A stretch of 64,000 nt of DNA, from contig JAVBRA010000009.1 of assembly GCA_031548435.1 (NCBI GenBank), positions 1 through 64,000 of the forward strand. The letters are read 5' to 3'. The position numbers and the translations under genes were made by a program. A model generated the notes under the pieces. That model had not been told where the DNA came from, searched no databases, and saw only the letters and a list, made by a program, of their open reading frames with translations. Positions within the stretch are counted from its first letter, which is position 1. Each line of letters opens with the position of its first letter. Below are positions 34,072 to 40,244 of this stretch, piece after piece. The DNA comes from JAVBRA01 sp031548435. Its GTDB lineage: Bacteria > Bacteroidota > Bacteroidia > Bacteroidales > Rikenellaceae.

Positions 34072-34771
34072 ACGGACACAACTGCTGTTGGGCGAGGAAA
34101 AACTGGCATGCATCACCCGAGCCAATGTGCTGGTGGTGGGCCTGGGAGGCGTGGGCGCTTATGCCGCCGAGATGCTGGTGCGCGCCGGCGTGGGCCGCAT
34201 GACCATCGCCGACGCCGACAACGTGGCCCCCACCAACCTCAACCGCCAGTTGGTGGCCCTGCACAGCACGCTGGGCCGCCCGAAAGCCGAAGTGCTGGCC
34301 TCCCGGCTGAAAGACATCAACCCGTCGCTGGAGCTGACCGTCATCGCTGAATACATTCGCGACGAAGCCACGGATGCCCTGCTCGACCGCGGTTTCGACC
34401 ACGTGGTCGACGCCATCGACACCCTCTCTCCCAAAGTCAACCTGATCAAGGGGGCCCTCGACCGCAACATCCCCATCGTCAGCTCCATGGGCGCCGGAGC
34501 AAAAACCGACCCCGCAAAAGTGGAAATAACCGACATCGCCCGCTCGCACCACTGCCCCCTGGCCCACATGCTGCGCAAACGGCTCCACAAAACCGGCATC
34601 CGCAAAGGGTTTCAGGTCGTGTTCTCCCCCGAACCCGTCCGCGAAGGGTCGATGGTGCTGGTCGAAGAAACAAACAAAAAATCGAACGTCGGAACCATCT
34701 CCTACATGCCCGCCGTATTCGGATGTTTCTGCGCCAGTGTCGTCGTGCGCACCCTGATCGGGGAGATGTGA
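34058..34771 (+). CDS. tcdA: tRNA threonylcarbamoyladenosine dehydratase TcdA
   Basis: A 237-residue E1-like (ThiF/MoeB fold) enzyme that dehydrates t6A to cyclic ct6A at position 37 of ANN-decoding tRNAs. Motifs: VVGLGGVGAYAAEML (ATP loop), IADADNVAPTNLNRQL, VDAIDTLSPKVNLI, GAGAKTDPAK and GTISYMPAVFGCFCAS. It is translationally coupled to the short TatD gene. Confidence 0.95.
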   Translation: MEWLERTQLLLGEEKLACITRANVLVVGLGGVGAYAAEMLVRAGVGRMTIADADNVAPTNLNRQLVALHSTLGRPKAEVLASRLKDINPSLELTVIAEYIRDEATDALLDRGFDHVVDAIDTLSPKVNLIKGALDRNIPIVSSMGAGAKTDPAKVEITDIARSHHCPLAHMLRKRLHKTGIRKGFQVVFSPEPVREGSMVLVEETNKKSNVGTISYMPAVFGCFCASVVVRTLIGEM

Positions 34772-34838
34772 CTATTTTCACTCTGCCCGGGAAGCACTCC
34801 TTAAAACAAGTGCCGGAAAAAATAAATTCGCACGAAAT

Positions 34839-34869
34839 TTTGTGGATTATGAATAAGTTTATACTTTTG
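34839..34869 (+). promoter_or_regulatory. Promoter of rpmE2
   Basis: TTTG (34839-34842), 19-bp spacer, TACTTTTG (34862-34869): a full consensus match, 26 bp before the start codon. Confidence 0.85.
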
Positions 34870-34895
34870 TCGTTCTAAACAGTAAAACAGCAGTA

Positions 34896-35159
34896 ATGAA
34901 AAAGGGAATTCATCCGAGCAATTATCGTGTCGTGGCATTTAAGGATATGTCGAACGACCACGTGTTTTTGTGCAGGTCCGCCGTCAATACTAAGGAAACA
35001 ATTGAGGTGAATGGCGAAACCTATCCCGTGTTTAAGATGGAAATTTCCAACACTTCGCACCCGTTCTACACCGGTAAGATGAAGTTGGTCGATACAGCAG
35101 GACGCGTCGATAAGTTTATGAGCCGCTATCAGAAACATTACGATAACAAGAAGAAATAA
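34896..35159 (+). CDS. rpmE2: 50S ribosomal protein L31 type B
   Basis: An 87-residue L31 beginning MKKGIHPSNYRVVAFKD and ending YQKHYDNKKK. It lacks the zinc-binding CxxC motifs and has only one cysteine (FLCRSAV), so it is the zinc-independent C-minus form. TSHPFYTGK is the family core. It has its own promoter and a terminator at 35181-35214. Confidence 0.97.
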   Translation: MKKGIHPSNYRVVAFKDMSNDHVFLCRSAVNTKETIEVNGETYPVFKMEISNTSHPFYTGKMKLVDTAGRVDKFMSRYQKHYDNKKK

Positions 35160-35180
35160 TCCGTCAGGGATTGTTTGCCT

Positions 35181-35214
35181 GCGGCTGCTCCGATAAAGGG
35201 CGGCCGCTTTTTTT
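35181..35214 (+). terminator. Terminator after rpmE2
   Basis: GCGGC/GCCGC arms with a GC-rich intervening loop, followed by TTTTTTT. Confidence 0.7.
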
Positions 35215-35222
35215 GACCGACT

Positions 35223-35774
35223 ATGAAGATATTGGTGACACACGCCATTGAACGCGAGCGGGTGGAGATTCGCAGCGACGGGCATCAGGTGGTTTACGTC
35301 AGGACGGGGATCGGCAAGGTGCCGGCGGCGCTGAAGAGCTTTCACGCTTTGGCCGGGCACCGGCCCGACATCGTGGTTAACATCGGCACAGCCGGTTCGT
35401 TGGTGCACGAGGTGGGCGAGATTGTGGTTTGCGGGCGGTTCGTGGATCGGGACATGGAGAAGATCAAGTACTTCAACTCGCCGTGGGAGGACGATTTCAC
35501 GGCCGATCTGGCCGCCTGTCCGCTGACGGCCGGGTGGGACGCCGGCGGGGTGTGCAACGCGGGCGACACGTTTCTGACCGACCCCGACGGCACGGGCGAC
35601 GTGTTCGACATGGAGTCGTTCGGGGTGGCTTCGGCCTGCCGCCATTTTGGGGTGCCGATGGTGGCGGTGAAATATGTCACGGACAAGATCGGCGAGAATT
35701 CGATCAAGGCGTGGGAAGAGAAACTCGACGATGCCCGGCGGGCGTTGCAGCGGTTTGTCGACGCCCGGTTCTGA
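35223..35774 (+). CDS. Nucleosidase (purine/uridine phosphorylase superfamily, MTAN-like)
   Basis: A 183-residue minimal member of the PNP_UDP_1 fold. VVYVRTGIGKVPAAL and VVNIGTAGSLVHEVG bind the phosphate/ribose side. VFDMESFGVASACRHFGVP carries the M-E-S/D motif that binds the ribose hydroxyls, and VKYVTDKIGENSIKAW closes the site. Full-length MTANs are about 230 residues, so this is short but complete in motifs. Likely S-adenosylhomocysteine/methylthioadenosine or futalosine-type substrates. No neighbouring pathway gene narrows this. Confidence 0.85.
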   Translation: MKILVTHAIERERVEIRSDGHQVVYVRTGIGKVPAALKSFHALAGHRPDIVVNIGTAGSLVHEVGEIVVCGRFVDRDMEKIKYFNSPWEDDFTADLAACPLTAGWDAGGVCNAGDTFLTDPDGTGDVFDMESFGVASACRHFGVPMVAVKYVTDKIGENSIKAWEEKLDDARRALQRFVDARF

Positions 35775-35783
35775 CGGACTAAA

Positions 35784-35823
35784 ATAAAAAGGAGCGGTGC
35801 TTTTCAGCACCGCTCCTTTTTAT
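35784..35823. terminator. Bidirectional terminator between nucleosidase and LacZ-like gene
   Basis: ATAAAAAGGAGCGGTGC (35784-35800) and its exact reverse complement (35807-35823) around a TTTTCA loop. It serves both converging genes. Confidence 0.95.
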
Positions 35824-35892
35824 CAGTCTTATCCGCTTCTCCTTTCGCCGGACAGCAACCGTTATCAGGCGCACAAAGGGCGTTCTGCAACG

Positions 35893-37620
35893 CTACCGTC
35901 CCCTGCGGGCCGGTGGGGTTTGTGCCGGAGGCGGAGATGGAACGAGCGCTTTGAGTTCCGCCAGATTGGCGCGTTCGTTGGCAAAGCCGCCCTGAAAGTT
36001 GGGAATCTGCTTCAGGGCCTCGTACACGGACTTCAGGTCGCTTGCCGGGCTGTCCGAGAAGATAACCGGACGGTCGATCGTCCAGCCGGACTGCACATCC
36101 AGCTTGGCGGGATCGGGCACCCTGGGGCAGACGATGTCGGTGTTCCATTGCAGCCCCGCCTCGGAGAAAATCACCGGGCGCGCCGTGGTGTCGGCGGCCG
36201 AGAGCCAGTTGTAGGTTTCATAGAAGTTGTACCCGTCGGCCGCGTTGTTGCCCAGCGACCACATCACCACGCAGGTGAAATTTTTGTCGCGCCCGAACAT
36301 ATCCTGCGTGCGTTCCATGAACGGGGCCCGCCAGGCGGGATCGTTGCCGACGGAACCGCCGCGCGCGGGGTTCATGCCCGAGAAATAAGGATCGACATTG
36401 GCCTGGTCGCACACATAAAATCCCAACTCGTCGCACAGGCGGTAGAACGGGGTGCCCTGCGGATGGTTGCCGCAGCGGATGGCATTGATGTTGTTGCGTT
36501 TGAACTCGGCGAGCGTTTTCCGCAACGACGCCTCGTCGCGATCGTACTGGTTGAAGTTGATGCCGTTGATCCACACCTTGTTGTTATTGACAAGCAACTG
36601 CCCGTCCCGGATCTCGACATTGCGGAACCCGATCTTGAACGGGATATACTCGATGTACCTCCCCTCTTTCTTCAAACGCAGCACCAGTGTGTAAAGCTCG
36701 GGCGACTCGGCGCTCCACGGCTTGATATTCGACAGGCGGGCGGCGAAATGCACCGTGTCTTTGCTCTGGGCGGCCAGCGGCAGCGGGTCGGTGTAGTAGT
36801 ATTTCACGATGTCGCCCTTGGCGTTGAGCAATTCGTAGTGGACGATCACCTCGTCGTCGCGGGTGAAAGTGTTCACCACATCGACCGCCAGGGCCAGTTC
36901 GGCCTTGTTGTCGGGGGCAAGGCGAGCCATGATGCGGAAGTCGGCGATGTGCGTCTTGGGCTGGGTGAGAATATACACGTCGCCCATGATGCCGCCCTCG
37001 CTCTCGTAATCGTAAGCCTCCAGCATGCTGCCGGTGCTTTTGGCGTAAACGTTGAGCACGAGGGTGTTCTGTCCGTCGGTCAGGAAACGGGTGATGTTGA
37101 ATTCCACGCCCGTTTTCATATCCTCGGCATAGCCCGCCTTTTGTCCGTTCACGATCACCTCCACGGCCGATTTCCCGTCGGTGATGCGCAGGTAGACGTC
37201 GCTGTCGAGCCACTTCAACGGCACGTCGATGGTGCGCGAGTAACGCTTGACGGTGATGCTTTCCAGTGTGCCAATGATGCCGTTGCGGCCTTGTTTCAGG
37301 ATATCGGGGTTGTAGGTGTATGGGCCTGCAGCCGGTTTCGAAGGCAGAGTGGCGGTCGTCCATTCGGACGCAGGTTCGGCCGCACCCGCGCTCCACACAT
37401 AAGAGCTGTATTTCCACTGGCCGTTGAGGCTGGTATAATACTCGCTTCGGGCCGGATTTCCCGCCAGCGCCTCGTCGCGGTTGTGGTACGAGATGAACGG
37501 CGTACGCGCCGCTTCTTTCCCGATCGAGGTGGTGGCAATCGTCTGCCAGGCGGGCTTTTGCTGCGCCTGGGCCTCGAATGCAAAGGCCGTGGCGAGGAGG
37601 ATGGAAAGAAATTTTTTCAT
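35893..37620 (-). CDS. Secreted LacZ-like (GH2) protein lacking catalytic residues
   Basis: A 575-residue protein with signal peptide MKKFLSILLATAFAFEAQAQ. Residues ~60-220 are the GH2 sugar-binding jelly roll, ~225-335 the immunoglobulin-like domain, and ~340-550 a GH2 TIM-barrel portion (CDELGFYVCDQANVD). Compared with LacZ-type enzymes, SLGNE is SLGNN (N459 at the acid/base), the nucleophile Glu (xSEYAH) is D523 in FSDSPASD, DEANIE is DQANVD and NRHEH is INFNQYD. The barrel ends at QGGFANER, where WDWVDQ is expected, and all later LacZ domains are missing. The reading frame is intact with normal GC bias, so it looks like a maintained pseudoenzyme or carbohydrate-binding protein rather than a fresh pseudogene. 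Confidence 0.88.
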   Translation of the reverse strand: MKKFLSILLATAFAFEAQAQQKPAWQTIATTSIGKEAARTPFISYHNRDEALAGNPARSEYYTSLNGQWKYSSYVWSAGAAEPASEWTTATLPSKPAAGPYTYNPDILKQGRNGIIGTLESITVKRYSRTIDVPLKWLDSDVYLRITDGKSAVEVIVNGQKAGYAEDMKTGVEFNITRFLTDGQNTLVLNVYAKSTGSMLEAYDYESEGGIMGDVYILTQPKTHIADFRIMARLAPDNKAELALAVDVVNTFTRDDEVIVHYELLNAKGDIVKYYYTDPLPLAAQSKDTVHFAARLSNIKPWSAESPELYTLVLRLKKEGRYIEYIPFKIGFRNVEIRDGQLLVNNNKVWINGINFNQYDRDEASLRKTLAEFKRNNINAIRCGNHPQGTPFYRLCDELGFYVCDQANVDPYFSGMNPARGGSVGNDPAWRAPFMERTQDMFGRDKNFTCVVMWSLGNNAADGYNFYETYNWLSAADTTARPVIFSEAGLQWNTDIVCPRVPDPAKLDVQSGWTIDRPVIFSDSPASDLKSVYEALKQIPNFQGGFANERANLAELKALVPSPPPAQTPPARRGR

Positions 37621-38113
37621 AAGCGTCTTTTATGGAATGAATATTAACGTAAACGATCTATTTTTGAATCATATTGAAAAGCGTGTGCCAAATGAGCGCG
37701 GCCGAGCGCTCAATCCCGGGCCATATGAAATTCCGCGTCCCGCAGGGGAAAGTTTCCGGGCAGTTGCGTGAAGAAACGCCGCATTGTTTGACGACCGTTA
37801 GGCACGGAGCGCAGCAGAGTGACTAAAAGGGAGAAGTCCGGTGTTTTAGCAACTGCCCGGAAACTTCAGCGGAAATTTCATTGGGCCCGTAGCCTTTTTG
37901 CATCCTTTTTGGGCAATGACAAAAAGGATGGCCTCGCTGGCAGGCGAAATGAATCCATCGTTTTTGTACGACAACGAACTCTTAGTGTCATCCCGAACAC
38001 CCACCGGGTTCTTCAGAACAATATACACATTTATGAAATTGACAGAACCCGAGTGCTTTTACGCTCATGGGGAGCGCTCCGGCAAATGATAAAGAAACCC
38101 TGTCGTCCGTAAA
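37621..38113. other. 493-bp repeat-rich intergenic region upstream of the LacZ-like gene
   Basis: No gene is supported. It contains the inverted repeat at 37718-37889, a hairpin CATCCTTTTTG/CAAAAAGGATG at 37901-37930 and the recurring string TGTCATCCCGAAC at 37986-37998. No TAnnTTTG promoter for the LacZ-like gene was identified. Confidence 0.6.
37718..37889. repeat. 172-bp imperfect inverted-repeat element
   Basis: Inner arms AAGTTTCCGGGCAGTTGC (to 37767) and GCAACTGCCCGGAAACTT (from 37849) match perfectly over about 18 bp. Outer arms GGGCC-ATGAAA-TTCCGC (from 37718) and GCGGAAATTTCAT-GGGCCC (to 37889) match with small gaps. About 80 bp of unpaired DNA lies between. It resembles a non-autonomous element or a long RNA hairpin between two co-directional genes. 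Confidence 0.65.
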
Positions 38114-38512
38114 TTACTCCCCGTCATAGGGTTCGTGTTCGAACCGCTGGTCAAGCGAGTCGATCTCGCGCCTCTCTTTTTTGGTGGGTCGTCCCGTGCC
38201 GCGGTCGCGCCGGACGAAAATGGTGCCCGAGGCCACGGTGAGTTTGTCCAGTTCCTGTTGTGGGGTGATATCCTCGGCATACAACGGCACATTCCTGGCC
38301 GGCTGCCGGTTGGATACCTCCTGCAATACCCGGAAAGTGTAGACTACGGGCATCTTCCGGATCGACACCTCGTCGCCCGTCCGGACCTCGCGCGAGGGCT
38401 TCACCGGCGCGCCGCCGATCAGCACGCGGTTGTTCTTACAGGCATCGGTGGCGTCGGTGCGGGTTTTGTACACCCGCACGGCCCACAGCCATTTGTCGAT
38501 CCGCACTGCCAT
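38114..38512 (-). CDS. hslR: S4-domain RNA-binding protein (HslR/Hsp15 family)
   Basis: A 132-residue protein with an N-terminal S4 domain (VRIDKWLWAVRVYKTRT, ACKNNRVLIGG, PVKPSREVRTGDEVSI), matching Hsp15, which binds stalled 50S subunits carrying nascent chains. The C-terminus is charged and disordered-looking. It is the last gene of the rplY-pth-hslR group, 54 bp after pth, all of which act on translation. Confidence 0.92.
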   Translation of the reverse strand: MAVRIDKWLWAVRVYKTRTDATDACKNNRVLIGGAPVKPSREVRTGDEVSIRKMPVVYTFRVLQEVSNRQPARNVPLYAEDITPQQELDKLTVASGTIFVRRDRGTGRPTKKERREIDSLDQRFEHEPYDGE

Positions 38513-38566
38513 CCGAGTCGTTTTTGTCGTAGCCGAAAAAAGCCGCGCCCCGAGAAACAGAGGCGT

Positions 38567-39130
38567 CTATTTCTTATTATAAAAATTCATCGTCCGTTCC
38601 AGCCCCTGATGCCCGAACGCCTTGATGGCCTCGATGCTGTGATCGATCAGGGCGGGAAGCTCTTTCTCTTCCTGCACCGTCCATTCGCCCAGCACATAGT
38701 CGACCTGGAAGCCTTTGGGGAAATCGCCGCCGATGCCGAACCGCAACCGGGCATAGTCGTTGTTGCCCAGCACCTGGGTGATGTGCTTCAGCCCGTTGTG
38801 CCCGCCATCGCTCCCCTTGGCCCGGATGCGGATCTGTCCCAGGTCGATGGCGATATCGTCGACCACCACCAGCATCTGCTGCTGGTCGATCTTCTCGGCT
38901 TGCAGCCAGTAACGCACGGCGTTGCCGCTCAGGTTCATGTAGGTCGAGGGCTTCAGCAGCACAAACGTGTTGCCCTTGTCCCTGACCGTGACCACCGACC
39001 CGTAACGCGACGACACAAAAACAGCATTGGACGCCTTTGCAAAAGCGTCCAACACCTTGAATCCTATGTTATGGCGGGTATTGGCGTATTCCGGGCCAAT
39101 ATTCCCCAACCCAACAACCAGGTATTTCAC
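38567..39130 (-). CDS. pth: Peptidyl-tRNA hydrolase
   Basis: A 187-residue Pth that releases tRNA from prematurely ended peptidyl-tRNAs. Family motifs are VVGLGNIGPEYANTRHNIGF (two parts), the catalytic His in TRHN, KPSTYMNLSG and GSDGGHNGLKHI, then FRFGIG-like LRFGIGG. It starts 8 bp after the rplY stop codon; the rplY-pth pair is a common bacterial arrangement. Confidence 0.97.
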   Translation of the reverse strand: MKYLVVGLGNIGPEYANTRHNIGFKVLDAFAKASNAVFVSSRYGSVVTVRDKGNTFVLLKPSTYMNLSGNAVRYWLQAEKIDQQQMLVVVDDIAIDLGQIRIRAKGSDGGHNGLKHITQVLGNNDYARLRFGIGGDFPKGFQVDYVLGEWTVQEEKELPALIDHSIEAIKAFGHQGLERTMNFYNKK

Positions 39131-39138
39131 CTCATGGA

Positions 39139-39729
39139 TTATTTTTTGCCCTCAGCGGCAGCAGCGGCGGCAGCGGCACCACGCGCGGCGCGGGTCACCT
39201 TCACAGCGCATACGGCCGTAGTTGCGGGAGTCAGTATGGTAAGCCCTTTGAAATCGAGATCGCCCACGAAAATCGACTTTCCGATCTCCAACTTGCTGAT
39301 GTCGACATCCAGCGTGTCGGGAAGGTTTTCGACCAGGCCCGAAACACGCAGCTTGCGTTTGCTTTGCATCAGCTTACCGCCGGCCTTCACCCCTTCGGAG
39401 TTGCCCTTGAGCGTCACCGGAATATCGATAGCAACCGGCTTGCCTTTGATTACACGGAAAAAGTCGATGTGCAGGATCTCCTCGCGCACGGGATGGAACT
39501 GCACCTCGCGCATCACGCCCGTTTCCTGCTTGCCATCGATGTCGAAGCTGATAATGAACGAATTGGGAGTGTAGATCAATTCCTTCAGCGATTTAACGGG
39601 CACGGAGAAATGCACCGTGTCGCCGCCGCCATAAATGGTGCAGGGCACGCCTTCTTCCCTGCGGATCTGCTTGCTTGTCTTCTTCCCGAATTCGCTGCGG
39701 GCCGAGCCCTTGATCTCAATAGTTTTCAT
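39139..39729 (-). CDS. rplY: 50S ribosomal protein L25/general stress protein Ctc
   Basis: A 196-residue CTC-type L25: the N-terminal 5S-rRNA-binding domain (IKGSARSEFGKKTSKQIR, VPCTIYGGGD) followed by a TL5-like C-terminal domain (VDISKLEIGKSIFVGDL). It ends in an Ala-rich tail that varies in this family. It heads the rplY-pth-hslR operon with a full promoter at 39816-39847. Confidence 0.96.
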   Translation of the reverse strand: MKTIEIKGSARSEFGKKTSKQIRREEGVPCTIYGGGDTVHFSVPVKSLKELIYTPNSFIISFDIDGKQETGVMREVQFHPVREEILHIDFFRVIKGKPVAIDIPVTLKGNSEGVKAGGKLMQSKRKLRVSGLVENLPDTLDVDISKLEIGKSIFVGDLDFKGLTILTPATTAVCAVKVTRAARGAAAAAAAAEGKK

Positions 39730-39815
39730 CTTAAAAAAATACGGTTAATGTTACATACAGGTGCTACTCAACGGCTTATCGCAATGAAGCCCTCCCATCA
39801 CACCCAAACAGGCAG

Positions 39816-39847
39816 CAAATATAACTCATAAATACATAACCGCCAAA
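39816..39847 (-). promoter_or_regulatory. Promoter of rplY-pth-hslR
   Basis: Minus strand: TTTG (39844-39847), 20-bp spacer, TATATTTG (39816-39823). Full consensus match; predicted leader about 80 nt. Confidence 0.85.
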
Positions 39848-39894
39848 CGCTTCCGAATTTTTCGCCGGGAGTTGTTCTACGTTTTTTTCAAAAA

Positions 39895-39912
39895 GGCGTC
39901 ACAGACGCTTTT
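39895..39912 (+). repeat. Mini-hairpin GCGTC-ACA-GACGC-TTTT, copy 1
   Basis: GGCGTC ACA GACGCT followed by TTT. The 17-bp core recurs exactly at 53642-53658 in the pstC-pstA gap. It resembles a very short intrinsic terminator. Confidence 0.55.
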
Positions 39913-40158
39913 GTTATCAGAATCGATGGATTAATCTGTCATCTTTCGCGATACCATAACGAAAAACAGGTTCTTTATTATCAAAGAATCATCATCCCAC
40001 TTTTTCCTTGATAAAAAAGGATGCAAAAAATCAAGACGGAGCCACAGGCTCATTTATTGACAAGAATCTCGTTTCACTCGCTAAGTATAAACAAGAGAAA
40101 GAACGTCTTTGCCCCAAAGGAGGCTGTTGCAGGTATAATTAAACGGGAATACCGATCA

Positions 40159-40227
40159 AATCACGAAAAACGAAGTTTTTCCCAAAAGTTTTTTGTTAAA
40201 CTTTTTTGCAAAAAAGTTCAGATCGAG
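40159..40227 (-). repeat. Solo copy of the 65-bp repeat unit found in the arg element
   Basis: Aligns over its length with 14151-14217 (same strand; both contain AATCACGAAAAACG and GTTTTTCCCAAA) and, inverted, with 13976-14040. As at argC, it lies directly downstream of a minus-strand stop codon, 17 bp after the nuclease gene. The internal stem GAACTTTTTT/AAAAAAGTT could act in transcript ends. Confidence 0.7.
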
Positions 40228-40244
40228 TCCAAGTGAAAACCTCG

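Larger units (their letters stand above)
39730..40244. other. 515-bp intergenic region with several small repeats
   Basis: No gene is supported; a 71-codon AT-rich plus-strand frame has no plausible product. It contains the rplY promoter, the mini-hairpin 39895-39912, a weak stem CTTGAT/ATCAAG at 40007-40035 and the repeat unit 40159-40227. The DNA is much more AT-rich than the neighbouring genes. Confidence 0.65.

Noticed and set aside
35824..35892. Search for the missing C-terminal half of the LacZ-like gene as a frameshifted continuation
   Set aside because: Only 69 bp separate the stop codon from the bidirectional terminator region, with no LacZ-like sequence in any frame, so the short form is not a simple frameshift.
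40021..40236. 71-codon plus-strand frame in the rplY upstream region
   Set aside because: Runs through the repeat unit and AT-rich non-coding DNA; the residues (Lys/Phe/Ser-rich) look random.
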